A stretch of DNA of 64,000 bases from Nodosilinea nodulosa PCC 7104. Lineage in GTDB: Bacteria; Cyanobacteriota; Cyanobacteriia; Phormidesmidales; Phormidesmidaceae. Shown in pieces: positions 53,612 to 63,820 of the stretch. The number at the start of each line of letters is the position of its first letter. Positions within the stretch are counted from its first letter, which is position 1. Position numbers and translations under genes: made by a program. The notes under the pieces are model-generated. The model searched no databases. It had not been told where the DNA came from and worked only from the letters and a program-made list of their open reading frames with translations. The stretch lies in NCBI RefSeq assembly GCF_000309385.1, contig NZ_JH976537.1, positions 3,006,815 through 3,070,814 of the forward strand, given 5' to 3'.

Positions 53612-55258
53612 ATGCCTTCTTCCCTCGACTGGTGGCGCAGTGCCGTCATTTACCAGATCTATCCCCGCAGTTTTGCCGACGGCAACGGCGACGGCATTGG
53701 CGATCTGCCCGGTATTTTGCACCACATCGACTATGTAGCCAGTTTGGGGGTAGATGCCCTGTGGATTTCGCCCTTTTTTAAGTCGCCGATGAAAGACTTT
53801 GGCTACGATATTTCCGACTATCGGGCCGTGGATCCTATTTTTGGAACTTTAGAGGATTTTCAGGCCGTGCTCGGGGCGGCCCACGATCGCAACCTCCGCG
53901 TCCTCATTGACCAGGTGTGGAACCACACCTCTGACCAGCATTCCTGGTTTGCGGAAAGCCGCGCCAGCCGCGACAACGCCCGGGCCGACTGGTACGTGTG
54001 GGCCGACCCCAGGCCCGACGGCACGCCGCCCAACAACTGGCTGTCCACCTTTGGCGGCAGTGCCTGGGCCTGGGAACCCCAGCGACAGCAGTACTTTTTG
54101 CACAATTTCCTGGTCAGCCAGCCCGACTTGAACTGGTACAACCCCGAGGTAGTGGCGGCGATTCTCGCCACCGCTAAGTTTTGGCTAGAGCTGGGGGTCG
54201 ACGGCTTTCGCCTGGATGTAGTGAACTTTTTTACCCACGATCGCCGCCTCCAGGACAATCCGCCTCGCCCCCCAGATCTGCCTCGCCCGGCGGGGGCTAC
54301 GGCGTCAGACCCGTTTTTTGACCAGCTCAACCTGCACAACCTCGATCAGCCCTCTACCCTGGAGCTGCTGAGGTCCATCCGTCAGCTGCTCGATCGCTAC
54401 GGCGCGATCGCCCTGGCTGAAATCAGCAGCACCGAGGATGCGCTACTTACCTCTAGCGCCTACGTCAGCGGCGAGGAGCGGCTGCACACCGCCTACAACT
54501 CCTCGCTAATGACCGATGAACCCCTGACGGTGCAGCGGCTAACCCAGCTGATCGAGCGGGTCGAGTCCCTGTTCACCGACGGCGTGATCTGCTGGACGGC
54601 GGGCACCCACGACTTCCCACGGCTGAAAAGTCGCTGGAGCAAGTACCAGCCCAGCGAAGCCTTTTTGCAGGAGGCCTTTGACCACCTGTTTGCCGCCCTG
54701 CTTCTATCCCTGCGGGGGTGCTGCTGCCTTTACCAGGGCGATGAGCTGGGGCTGACCCAGGCCGACATCCCCTACGAAAAAATACAGGATCCCTTCGGGT
54801 TGCAGGGGTATCCCCAGGTGCTGGGGCGAGACGGTTCCCGTACTCCCATGCCCTGGCTCAAGGCCGCCCCTGCCGCTGGCTTTACCGACGCCCCAGAGCC
54901 GTGGTTGCCAATCCCTATCGACCACTATGCCTACGCCGTAGATGCCCAAGAGGCGGATCCAAACTCGCTGCTGCAAAAGTACCGACGGCTGATTTCCTGG
55001 CGGAACCAGCAGCCCGCGCTCAGACAGGGCACCATGCGGGTGCTGCGCCTCTCCGACGATCGCCTGCTGGGGTTTGTGCGCGCCTGCGAGCAGCAGGGGC
55101 TGCTGTGCCTGTTTAACCTCAGCCCCGCCACCGTCTACTGCGATCGCTCTGAACTCCCCCCCTGCGAACCCATAGGGGAGACTGTCTTTAGCGATCGCAG
55201 CTATCACGACACCCTAGAACTGCCGCCCTTTGGCGTCTATTTTGCCCGCCTCGGCTGA
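53612..55258 (+). CDS. GH13 alpha-glucosidase-type enzyme, second of a tandem pair
   Basis: The 548-residue protein is a homologue of the preceding one throughout (WWRSAVIYQIYPRSFADGNGD). Catalytic residues D202 (GFRLDVVNFFTHD), E270 (LAEISSTED) and D334 (GTHDFPRL) are conserved, and DGSRTPMPW is again present. The more usual DVVNFF suggests it keeps the ancestral specificity, while the first copy has diverged at APNFF. The pair probably arose by duplication and may split work on glycogen-derived oligosaccharides, sucrose or another alpha-glucoside. The exact substrate is unknown. Confidence 0.9.
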   Translation: MPSSLDWWRSAVIYQIYPRSFADGNGDGIGDLPGILHHIDYVASLGVDALWISPFFKSPMKDFGYDISDYRAVDPIFGTLEDFQAVLGAAHDRNLRVLIDQVWNHTSDQHSWFAESRASRDNARADWYVWADPRPDGTPPNNWLSTFGGSAWAWEPQRQQYFLHNFLVSQPDLNWYNPEVVAAILATAKFWLELGVDGFRLDVVNFFTHDRRLQDNPPRPPDLPRPAGATASDPFFDQLNLHNLDQPSTLELLRSIRQLLDRYGAIALAEISSTEDALLTSSAYVSGEERLHTAYNSSLMTDEPLTVQRLTQLIERVESLFTDGVICWTAGTHDFPRLKSRWSKYQPSEAFLQEAFDHLFAALLLSLRGCCCLYQGDELGLTQADIPYEKIQDPFGLQGYPQVLGRDGSRTPMPWLKAAPAAGFTDAPEPWLPIPIDHYAYAVDAQEADPNSLLQKYRRLISWRNQQPALRQGTMRVLRLSDDRLLGFVRACEQQGLLCLFNLSPATVYCDRSELPPCEPIGETVFSDRSYHDTLELPPFGVYFARLG

Positions 55259-55338
55259 AGTGAACTGGCTAGGTTGAGCGGCATGCGGCCAGCGTGAGGT
55301 CCCCGGTTTGGGTGCTTTTTGGGCACCTTCCCCAGCCT

Positions 55339-58300
55339 CTAGGATGCGGGTCCCTCCGCAATTCGGCGGGGAATCATGTTCTCGCCTTTGAGCATGCGCT
55401 TGGCCGCATCGAGCAGCATTTCCTCCAGGTAGGGCTTGGTAAAGTAGCCCTTAGCCCCCAGGTCAACGGCCATCTGGCGGTGGCGATCGGCTCCACGAGA
55501 GGTCAGCATTGCCGTAGGAATCTGGCTCAGAGAGCTGTCTTTCTGCATGCGAGAGAGCAGTTCCAGGCCGTCCATGCGGGGCATTTCAATGTCGCAGAAG
55601 ACCAGGTCGCAGGGCAGGCCAGAACGCAGTTTTTCCCAGGCTTCCTGGCCGTCGCGGGCCTGCTCTACTCGGTAGCCTACCTTGTTGAAGCTCATCGACA
55701 GCAGCTCGCGCACCGTGATCGAGTCGTCTACAATCAGCACGGTCGGGTCGTTCTGGGCGATCGCCTCGATCGGTTCCTCCACTGTCGCCTGAGTCCACAG
55801 CGAGGTCGAAGCGTCTCGGCGCAGGCGGCCGCTGGCCAGATCGATTAGCTCCAGTACGTCCGCGATCGGCATGACGCGCCCATCGCCCAGCACCGTGGCC
55901 CCGGCAATGCCGACGGGCTTGGGCACCGGCCCCTCCAGCTGCTTAATCACGATCTCCTGTTCGCCAATCACCTGGTCCACCTGTAGGGCGATAAAGGTGC
56001 TGGCGCTGCGCAAGACCACCATGGAGACCACGTCTTCGTCCTGGGGACCACCGTAGACCCGGCCCCGCCCCAGGGTGCGATTAAAGCGCAGCAGTTCGCC
56101 CAGGGGCCTGAATGGCAGCAGCGTGTCGCGCCAGAGAATGCAGGAGTGACCCTGGTCGTCGGTTTGAATCCGCTCCTTGGGCACGTCGAACATATCTTCG
56201 ACCCCGTCCATAGGGAAAGCGATGCGGGCCTGGTTGTTGACGCAGCTGAGCGCCTTGGTAATGCTGAGGGTAAGCGGCAGGCGAATGGTAAAGCTGGTGC
56301 CCTTGCCCACCTCAGACTCGATGGTAATCGAGCCGCGAATATCGGCCAGGGCGGTGCGCACCACGTCCATGCCCACGCCCCGTCCGGAGAAGTCGTCCGC
56401 CTGGTCGCGGGTGCTAAAGCCCGGCAAGAACAGCAGATCGTAGACTTCAATCTCGGTCATGGTTTGGGCTTCAGCGGGGGTAATCAGCCCCTGCTTCAGG
56501 GCTTTGGCCTTGACCACCGCCGGGTTGATGCCGCCGCCGTTGTCGGCGATGTAGATGACGGTCTGGTTACCCTGGTAAAAGGCCCGCACGGTAATCGTGC
56601 CCTCCCGCCCTTTGCCGCTGGCCAGGCGCTCCTCCGGCGATTCAATGCCGTGGGTAATGGCGTTGTTGACCAGGTGCGTCATGGGGTCGTAGAGGCGCTC
56701 CAGAATCATTTTGTCGATCAGGGTGTCGCGCCCCTCGACCACAAGCTGAGCCTCTTTGCCGCACTGAAGCGAAATGTCGCGTACCGCTCGGGGCAGGCGG
56801 TCGGCGGTTTGGCCAAAGGGCACCATGCGGGCTTTGTTGAGGCCCTCTTGCAGCTGAGTGGTCACCTGGCGAAACTGGCGGGCAATCTGGTCGGTGGAGT
56901 CAATGGTGAACTCAATGTCAGAGGATGCCTCCCGCACCCGGACAATCAGCTCGATCATCTCCTGGGAGAGAGTGTGGAAGCCGGTAAAGCGGTCCATTTC
57001 CAGGGCGTCGAAGGTGGCCCCGGTGGCGTGGCTGCTGCCCCCCCTGTCCGAGGAGGAAACCCCGAGGGCAAAGGCCTGACGGTTGGCAATCAGGGAGCTT
57101 TCCAGCAGCGATCGCTCGTAGAGATCGCGCATGCGCTGCCCCACATCGTTGAGCTGAGACACCTGGTTCAGCAGGTTGTCGAGGAACTGCCGCAGCCGCT
57201 CCTGGTCTTGCTCTAGGGAGTTGCGGTTGACCACCAGTTCCCCGACCAGATTGCTAAGGTTATCGAGGTGATTGACCGAAACTCGCATGGTTTGGTCAGT
57301 CCCACCGCTGGCTCGCCGGGGCGATCGCCTCGTCGCCGGCATTGAGACGGTGCGGCGATTTCCCAGGGTGGGGGCCGAACCCCCCAGCTGATCGGCTTCC
57401 TCCAGCAGTTTTTCTAAATCGTCAAACTCGTCGTCACTCTGGAATTCTGTGGCTCGAAGCCCTTTGTAACCCTCCAGCAATTTGTCTAACTCGTTAGATT
57501 CGTCGTCCCCGCTGCCTGGGGAACCCGCTGCTCCAACGGCACCCGTATCGGTTGCCCCGATCGCCGCCGATCGGGTGTCGGATGGCCCATCGTCCAGCAG
57601 CGCATCTAGATCGTCGAAATCATCGTGCTCTGCGTTGGAGTGATCTGAATTGGAGTGATCTGGTTCTGAGCTGGCCCCGTTGCGATCGCCATTCAGGTCG
57701 CCCTGGGCAAAGCCGACAAATCCATTCTCGTCGCTTCCAGAGATGCCGAAAGCCTCGGAGTCGTCCAGCAGATCCTCTAAATCGCCAAAGTCAGCGTCTC
57801 CAGGACTCACCGCCGCTTCAGGTTCAATTTCGGAGTCCGCTGCCTCAGCCTCAGGTCCACTGGCCTGATCCTGGGCGGGGGGAGAAAAGGTAACGTCGGC
57901 CTGGGTCAGGTCTGCTTCCGCCGCCGCGTCAGTGTCGCGGGTAGATCCATCTAATCCGCTGTCCTCCAGTACCAAATCCCCGAATGGGTCTTCGTCTAGG
58001 TCATCTGCTGACCCAAAAAACAGAGGTGCATCGGCGCTCTGCTGATCGCTCAAATTAAGCTGATCGGATTCGCCAAAACTAGAATCCGAGAGGGGAAACA
58101 GGTTATTGCCAGGTGAAACCCCATCAGCGTCGGTCGCCTCCAGGTCGAGACTGAACTCGGGCATCGTATGGGCATCGTCGTCCTCAATGAAATCGCCATC
58201 GAGAAGATTCTCAAAGAAGCTGTCGACCTCGTCGGCTGTGCTGGTGACGTCAGCACTGGCCGAGCCATCTAGGTCAAAAAAGTTGTCGTCAAAGGTGTCG

Positions 58301-59910
58301 TCTGTACCCGCATCGAGTCCTGCGCTCGATGCGGGTACAGGCTCATCGTTGAGCAAGTCGGCTAGCGGGTCAGCGGCGTCTTCTGGGCTGGCGGCTTCTG
58401 CCAGGGGGCCGTCACCCTCAGTGAGCCAGTCTGCCAGGGAATCGCTGGCCTCTTCTCCCCGGCCAGATTCGCCCACGGGGGCAGGTTCAGCGCCTGAGTC
58501 TGGGTCGCCGGGGGTGGCAGCGGCGGGGCTAGCATCGAGGTCGTAGCCAAACAGGCTGGCCATATCGTCGAGGGGTTGGCCCTCAGACTCCGCGTCAGCC
58601 CCACGGGCGACGAGCAGATCGCCAAACTCATCCTCTAAACTGCCTGTATCCTCGTCGAAGTTGAGATCATCTAGGGAAACATTGCCTAAACTTTCTTCCT
58701 CCCAGAGGTCTGCCAGACTGTCAGGCGATCCCTCAAACAGGTCGGCGAGGCTGTTGAGTTCCGCTGCTCCTACCTCTGGCCCAATGCTTCCAGATGACGC
58801 CTGGGGCACAGTCGGCTCGACGGTTAGGGGCGGATCGATCGGCCCAAAAACAGATTCCAGGCCGGTTTCAGTGACATTCTCCGAGGGGTTCAGATCAGCG
58901 GTATTCAGGGCTAGATCGTCCAGCCAGTTGTCGGCATCGGCTAGGGCCAGCTCGTCGTCACTGCCCTCCTCGGCAGCGGCGAACAAGTCAGCCAAATCCG
59001 GTTCGTCAGAGCTGTCATTGAGGGCCTCGGCCAGCAGCGCATCGAGGGTGGAGTCATCGCTGATTAAGGCTGGCTGGCTGGCTACTGCAACCGGCAGCAG
59101 GGCTTCTAGGGCTGCGGAAGCCCCTACCTGACCGATCGCCCCTGCTAGCATCTGATCTTGGGCCTGCTTCAAATCTCTAATCACTACCGGTGCAAGGGTG
59201 CGATAGGTCTGATTGGGGTTTGCGATCGCCCCCTCAACCACCTGGACCAGGGCACACCACTGAGCCAGCTCAAACTGCTCGCCAATGCTGTATAGCCGCT
59301 GGCAGAGGCGACCGAGCGCCTGGCGAGAAGCGCTGTTGTCGGCCTGCTTAAAGGTGGCCAGCATGTCCCGCAGCAGCGCCGGAATATCGCTCCGAAACAC
59401 CAGCTGTAGCGCACTGGTTTCGGGGTGGGCGGCGGTAGCCACGGCGGCTGGACGAGGGGCTGGGGTAGCCGGAGTGGGAGCAGGGGCGTCGACCACCAGC
59501 GCATTCAGATGAGCCTCCGCCTGCACAAAAATTGGCTCCAGCGGGGCCATAATTTCTTGGGCCTGGTCGTTGGTCAGACCAAAGGGGCTTTGCAACTGCT
59601 CTAGCTGCTCCTGCAGCCCGTCAAAAATTTGCAGCAGCATGGTCTCCAGATCGCGATCGGGTCGCACAGTCGACTCTTTCATCACCTTAAAGAAGTCTTC
59701 CATGCGGTGGCTGGTGCGTTGAATACTGTTCAGCCCCAGCATCGCTGCCCCCCCCTTGACCGAGTGAGCTGCCCGAAAAACCTCGTTCATCATCTCAGAG
59801 TCGCCGACGGTAGCCGCTAGGTTTAACAACCCCTGCTCGATGGTGTTGAGGTGATCCTTGGCTTCTTCGATGAAATACCCCAAGATTCGTTTTTGATCTT
59901 CAGGCAGCAT
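55339..59910 (-). CDS. Giant CheA-type hybrid kinase of the pil/hmp cluster
   Basis: At 1523 residues this is the largest gene of the window. Order: HPt with H49 (RAAHSVKGGAAMLG); a second HPt-like helical part; an acidic linker of about 550 residues (300-850); a dimerisation region (LDNLSNLVGELVVNRNSLEQD); an ATPase (LVNNAITHGIESPEER, DNGGGINP, SGRGVGMDVV); a CheW-like domain; and a receiver (VLIVDDSITVRE, LVFCDIEMPR, FTKPYLE). The linker holds several short boxes such as DLEDLLDD, DLDALLDD and DLEKLLEE. It matches PilL/HmpE kinases controlling type IV pili and hormogonium-type motility. Confidence 0.93.
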   Translation of the reverse strand: MLPEDQKRILGYFIEEAKDHLNTIEQGLLNLAATVGDSEMMNEVFRAAHSVKGGAAMLGLNSIQRTSHRMEDFFKVMKESTVRPDRDLETMLLQIFDGLQEQLEQLQSPFGLTNDQAQEIMAPLEPIFVQAEAHLNALVVDAPAPTPATPAPRPAAVATAAHPETSALQLVFRSDIPALLRDMLATFKQADNSASRQALGRLCQRLYSIGEQFELAQWCALVQVVEGAIANPNQTYRTLAPVVIRDLKQAQDQMLAGAIGQVGASAALEALLPVAVASQPALISDDSTLDALLAEALNDSSDEPDLADLFAAAEEGSDDELALADADNWLDDLALNTADLNPSENVTETGLESVFGPIDPPLTVEPTVPQASSGSIGPEVGAAELNSLADLFEGSPDSLADLWEEESLGNVSLDDLNFDEDTGSLEDEFGDLLVARGADAESEGQPLDDMASLFGYDLDASPAAATPGDPDSGAEPAPVGESGRGEEASDSLADWLTEGDGPLAEAASPEDAADPLADLLNDEPVPASSAGLDAGTDDTFDDNFFDLDGSASADVTSTADEVDSFFENLLDGDFIEDDDAHTMPEFSLDLEATDADGVSPGNNLFPLSDSSFGESDQLNLSDQQSADAPLFFGSADDLDEDPFGDLVLEDSGLDGSTRDTDAAAEADLTQADVTFSPPAQDQASGPEAEAADSEIEPEAAVSPGDADFGDLEDLLDDSEAFGISGSDENGFVGFAQGDLNGDRNGASSEPDHSNSDHSNAEHDDFDDLDALLDDGPSDTRSAAIGATDTGAVGAAGSPGSGDDESNELDKLLEGYKGLRATEFQSDDEFDDLEKLLEEADQLGGSAPTLGNRRTVSMPATRRSPRRASGGTDQTMRVSVNHLDNLSNLVGELVVNRNSLEQDQERLRQFLDNLLNQVSQLNDVGQRMRDLYERSLLESSLIANRQAFALGVSSSDRGGSSHATGATFDALEMDRFTGFHTLSQEMIELIVRVREASSDIEFTIDSTDQIARQFRQVTTQLQEGLNKARMVPFGQTADRLPRAVRDISLQCGKEAQLVVEGRDTLIDKMILERLYDPMTHLVNNAITHGIESPEERLASGKGREGTITVRAFYQGNQTVIYIADNGGGINPAVVKAKALKQGLITPAEAQTMTEIEVYDLLFLPGFSTRDQADDFSGRGVGMDVVRTALADIRGSITIESEVGKGTSFTIRLPLTLSITKALSCVNNQARIAFPMDGVEDMFDVPKERIQTDDQGHSCILWRDTLLPFRPLGELLRFNRTLGRGRVYGGPQDEDVVSMVVLRSASTFIALQVDQVIGEQEIVIKQLEGPVPKPVGIAGATVLGDGRVMPIADVLELIDLASGRLRRDASTSLWTQATVEEPIEAIAQNDPTVLIVDDSITVRELLSMSFNKVGYRVEQARDGQEAWEKLRSGLPCDLVFCDIEMPRMDGLELLSRMQKDSSLSQIPTAMLTSRGADRHRQMAVDLGAKGYFTKPYLEEMLLDAAKRMLKGENMIPRRIAEGPAS

Positions 59911-59973
59911 GTCGATTTCCCTCTGAATGCTTTTCTACCTTGACTGGCTCACTCCCGTTGGGCTGAATTGCAC

Positions 59974-62556
59974 CTAGCTTTCCGATTTATCCACCTTAAA
60001 ACGTTCTACCGAGGTCAGCAGGTCGCGGGCTACCCCCACCAGGTTTTGCAGCGATCCCGACACCCGCTGGGCCTCCTGGGAAGTCTCCTGGGCGGTCAGT
60101 TCCACCGACTGCATAACCTGGGCCACCGCGCGGGAGGTTTCGGTTTGCTCCACGGTGTCAGCTGTAATCGATCGCACCAGCACGTCAATGCGATTGGACA
60201 CCTGAATGATGTCTTCTAGCGATCGCTTGGCCTGCTCCGCCAGGCGAGTCCCCTCAATCACCTGCTGGGTGCCCTCCTCCATCGCCGTCATCACACCGCC
60301 CGTCTCACTCTGAATTTGCAGCACAATCTGCTCAATTTCCTTCGATGCCTTGGCGGCCCGGTCAGCTAGCTGTCGCACCTCGTCGGCCACAATCGCGAAG
60401 CCGCGCCCCGCCTCCCCGGCCCGGGCTGCCTCAATACTGGCGTTAAGGGCCAGCAGGTTGGTGCGCGAGGCAATCTGCGAAATCAACGCCACAATTTTTG
60501 AAATTTCCTGGGAAGACTCGGCCAGACGCTTCACCTTACGGGTGGTTTCCGCCACCGTTTCGCGAATCTCCAAAATGCCTGCCACCGTGCGCTCTACCGA
60601 CTCACCTCCCTTGAGGGCGGTAGACGACGCCGAACGGGCTACCTCCTCCGCTTCTCGGGCGCTCTCGGCCACCCGCTGAATAGAGTCGGTCATCACCTGC
60701 ACTGAGTTTAGCGTCACCGCTAGCTCCTCCGCCTGACGCAGGGCGTCTGCCGACAGGCTGCGGGCAAAAATTTCGTTTTCGGTCGATCCCTTGCTCACCT
60801 GGCGGGCGGCAACGCTGACCTGCTCCACAATCTCGCGCAGGTTTTGAATGGTCAGGTTAAACGAGTCGGCTACGGCTCCCAATACGTCAGCGGTCACCTC
60901 CGCCTGCACGGTCAGATCGCCCCGCGCCGCCCCTTCCACATCGTCAAGCAGGCGAATCACCTGGCGCTGCAAGTCTTCTTTCGCCTGTTCTTGTTCCTGG
61001 GCCTTGCGCTGGGCCTCGCTGGTGGTGGTTAAAATCACCCGCGACATCTTGTTAAAGCTACTGGCTAGGCGGCCAAACTCGTCTTCGGTGAAAACCGTAG
61101 CCCGGGCCGACAAGTTGCCGTGAATTACGGTATCAAACTGGTGCTGCAAATCGTCGACGCTTCGTCTTACCTGACGGTGGGCCAGATGCCCTGCCCCCAG
61201 CGCCGCGCCAAATCCTGCCACCCCACCCGCTAGGGCCATTGCGGCATGCACTGCCTTGGGCATAGCTCGCCCCGGCTGTAGGGTGGAGGCAGCAAAATTG
61301 ATTATCCCCACCGCCAACGCTGAGGCCACCCCAGCGGCCAGGGCTACCATCAGTTCTTTGGTGGGCAGGGGGGCGTTGTCTAAAAAGCCTAGCCAGTCTT
61401 GCTCTGTAGAGACCGCTTCGACTTCGTTGCTATCGGTTTGGGTGAAGATAGGCAGGCTATCGGTGGCCCCAGCGATGCTAAAAATATCGTCGTCGCTAAT
61501 GACAGCCTGGTCGTTCATTTCGCTGAGATCGAAGGCAGAGGTGCCGCTGCTATAGCCGCTGTTATCGTCCGTCGATGTCAGCCCCGAAGTGCCTACCGAT
61601 GGGGTAGTAAACCCTGCTGAGCTGTCAGATAGTTCAAAATCAGGCAGGTTGCCCAGATCGTCAAAATCGCTAAATTCATCCAGAAAATCGACGTTGCTGC
61701 TGGGCTGGGCGCTGTCCTCTAGCCCTGGACCATAGCCATTGTCGCTATATGCGTCGTAGTCACCGTTAGAGTTGTCGCTGGCGGTGTCAAGGTCATCGCT
61801 CAGCAGATTTGGTTCGGGGGCAAATACGGTCATATCGTCGCCGCCATCGTCGGCGGGAGGCCAGTCTTCGTCCATCTCCAGGTTGGCTAGGCCCACGCTG
61901 CCGTAGGCGGCGGCAGGCATTGCAGGGGCAACTCCGAAGGGATCGTCGGCAGGGCCTACTTCCAAAGAGTCAAAAGAGGCGTCGTCATCAAAGGTAATGT
62001 CGTCTAATCCGTCTTCACCCTCCGGCCAGCTACCGCCTGCGGAGTCAGCCCCAAAACTAGGGCCTGTGTCCCCAGGGGACAGGGCGAAGGGATCAGCCGC
62101 AAAGGGGTCGGCGGCAAAAGGATCGCTCAGGGCGCTAGGCGCCTGGGCACCTTCCGCCAGCGAAGCATGCAGATCGTTCTCTGAGCTAAGTTCACTACCT
62201 GCTGCGTCCATGGGTAGGGCTGCCCCGGCATCGAAGAAGGTGTCTCCAGTATCGGCCTCATACCCTACAGGGGTTTCGGAGGCAAACTGGTTGGCGTAGT
62301 CGAGGCCGTTGCTGGCGTAGTCGACGTACTCCGGTTCGGAGGTCAGATCAAGCACCGCGCTGTACTGGGCGGCGGCCACCTCATACTGTTGCAGGCCATA
62401 GCAATAGATGTGGCCTCGCAGCAGCAGTACACTGGGGTCTTCGGGATAATCGGTAGCAAGCTGATCGATAACCGCCGCAGCCTCTGGGTAGTTGCCCTGT
62501 ACATAGGCTCTTTCTGCCTTTTGATAGGCTTGAGAGTAATCGATGCCTGAAGCCAT
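59974..62556 (-). CDS. PilJ/HmpD-type methyl-accepting protein
   Basis: I take the ATG at 62556 ([21 protein letters not shown]), which has GGAG just upstream, and not the TTG at 62577. The 860-residue protein has a TPR-like N-terminal domain (1-95), an acidic low-complexity linker of about 300 residues, and two closely spaced membrane helices ([42 protein letters not shown]). HAMP segments and the signalling hairpin ([20 protein letters not shown]) follow. With a cytoplasmic N terminus and hardly any periplasmic loop, it senses something inside the cell. This is the plan of PilJ/HmpD receptors of type IV pilus systems. Confidence 0.93.
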   Translation of the reverse strand: MASGIDYSQAYQKAERAYVQGNYPEAAAVIDQLATDYPEDPSVLLLRGHIYCYGLQQYEVAAAQYSAVLDLTSEPEYVDYASNGLDYANQFASETPVGYEADTGDTFFDAGAALPMDAAGSELSSENDLHASLAEGAQAPSALSDPFAADPFAADPFALSPGDTGPSFGADSAGGSWPEGEDGLDDITFDDDASFDSLEVGPADDPFGVAPAMPAAAYGSVGLANLEMDEDWPPADDGGDDMTVFAPEPNLLSDDLDTASDNSNGDYDAYSDNGYGPGLEDSAQPSSNVDFLDEFSDFDDLGNLPDFELSDSSAGFTTPSVGTSGLTSTDDNSGYSSGTSAFDLSEMNDQAVISDDDIFSIAGATDSLPIFTQTDSNEVEAVSTEQDWLGFLDNAPLPTKELMVALAAGVASALAVGIINFAASTLQPGRAMPKAVHAAMALAGGVAGFGAALGAGHLAHRQVRRSVDDLQHQFDTVIHGNLSARATVFTEDEFGRLASSFNKMSRVILTTTSEAQRKAQEQEQAKEDLQRQVIRLLDDVEGAARGDLTVQAEVTADVLGAVADSFNLTIQNLREIVEQVSVAARQVSKGSTENEIFARSLSADALRQAEELAVTLNSVQVMTDSIQRVAESAREAEEVARSASSTALKGGESVERTVAGILEIRETVAETTRKVKRLAESSQEISKIVALISQIASRTNLLALNASIEAARAGEAGRGFAIVADEVRQLADRAAKASKEIEQIVLQIQSETGGVMTAMEEGTQQVIEGTRLAEQAKRSLEDIIQVSNRIDVLVRSITADTVEQTETSRAVAQVMQSVELTAQETSQEAQRVSGSLQNLVGVARDLLTSVERFKVDKSES

Positions 62557-62607
62557 GGTCTTCTCCTGCCGGTGCAATTGTCCTAAGGGGGTGAGGATGG
62601 GCTGAGC

Positions 62608-63138
62608 CTAGGTGGCCCAGCGGGCTGAGCGAATGACAGCGACGTGGTCGAGTAGCCTGAGGGTTTTGCGCTCCTCAGCGTCGATGACCCATTCACCGCG
62701 CAAAAATGGGGCCATCGTATCTGGACTTGTGTCAGACACCCGTGTTTTGTCGGGATTGAGCCATCGGGTGCCGACAATTCGGTTAACGGCCAAGCCTAGC
62801 ATAGTTCCCTGATCTTCAATGGCGATAACCGAAATCTCGGGGCGATCGGTGTTGAGCACCGACGCATAGCCCAGAAACTGGCCTAGATCGGCTACCCACA
62901 CCACTCTTCCCTGCTCGTTCAGCGTACCCAACAGCAGGTTCGACACGTTAGGAATTGGGGTAATGCGATCGGGGGGTTGTTCAATGATGCGACGAATACC
63001 GGTGGCAGGGAGCGCAAATTCGTCTTCAGGGGTGACAAAGAAGCGCAAAAACAGCTCACCATCAGGTGTTTCCAGCTCTTGTAGCTCTGGATCTTGGTCT
63101 TGCCCGGTTTGGGTGAGAAAATCAGGATTGCCTACCAT
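62608..63138 (-). CDS. CheW-type adaptor of the pil/hmp cluster
   Basis: A CheW protein of 176 residues with FFVTPEDEFALPATGIRRIIEQPP, VSNLLLGTLNEQGRVVWVADLG and MAPFLRGEWVIDAEERKTLRLLDH. It couples the PilJ-like receptor (next gene, 51 bases downstream) to the giant kinase. The gene order matches pilG-H-I-J-L and hmp loci. Confidence 0.92.
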   Translation of the reverse strand: MVGNPDFLTQTGQDQDPELQELETPDGELFLRFFVTPEDEFALPATGIRRIIEQPPDRITPIPNVSNLLLGTLNEQGRVVWVADLGQFLGYASVLNTDRPEISVIAIEDQGTMLGLAVNRIVGTRWLNPDKTRVSDTSPDTMAPFLRGEWVIDAEERKTLRLLDHVAVIRSARWAT

Positions 63139-63182
63139 AGCACCGTTGTTACGTTACCCTCGTGTTGCGTTTGCCCTCTGCG

Positions 63183-63548
63183 CTAAGCTCTGAGGAGCTG
63201 CTTAACTGTACCTACCAGCTCAGTTGGCTGAAACGGTTTGGCAATATAAGCGTCTGCTCCCTGCTTCATGCCCCAGTAGCGATCGAACTCTTCGCCCTTA
63301 GAAGAGCACATAACGACCGGGACGTTTTGGGTCAAAGGATCAGCTTTGATGCGTCGACACAGTTCGTAGCCGTTCATACGGGGCATGACAATGTCGAGCA
63401 CAACCATGTCAGGGCGCTGGCTCTGAATTTGCGCTAGGGCTTCCATGCCGTCGCTGGCAACGGTGACGTTGAGGCCAATACCCCGCAGTAGCTCGGTAAT
63501 CATTTCCCGCTGAGGAACGCTGTCTTCTACCACCAGAACTGTGCTCAT
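63183..63548 (-). CDS. CheY-like response regulator of the pil/hmp cluster
   Basis: A receiver of 121 residues from the ATG at 63548 (MSTVLVVEDSVPQRE); an upstream in-frame start at 63656 would add 36 residues unlike a receiver. The phosphoacceptor Asp is in MVVLDIVMPR, with VMCSSKG and IAKPFQP completing the site. It lies 44 bases upstream of the CheW gene in one operon. Confidence 0.93.
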   Translation of the reverse strand: MSTVLVVEDSVPQREMITELLRGIGLNVTVASDGMEALAQIQSQRPDMVVLDIVMPRMNGYELCRRIKADPLTQNVPVVMCSSKGEEFDRYWGMKQGADAYIAKPFQPTELVGTVKQLLRA

Positions 63549-63820
63549 AGGTTGATTCAAAAAGGCCGAGTGAATGGCCAGAGATAAACCGGCATGTAAG
63601 GCTTGGCTACTACCCGGTGTCAAAGGCTTAGAGCGTAGACTGGCTGCACTAAACAAGCAGATTTCAGAATCTCCAAACCCGTGACTTTAAAGTACCCTCA
63701 AACGCAATAGATGCCGTCGGTTCAGATAAATTAACCAACCCGATTGTTTAGATTATGGCGAATCTTATCGGAATTGATGCAAAAACCCTGCCTAGACTAA
63801 GGAATGTTACTGGGGGTATA

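Noticed and set aside
56146..57216. A 356-codon plus-strand frame opposite the giant kinase
   Set aside because: It lies entirely within the ATPase and CheW-like domains of the kinase on the other strand and has no recognisable domain.
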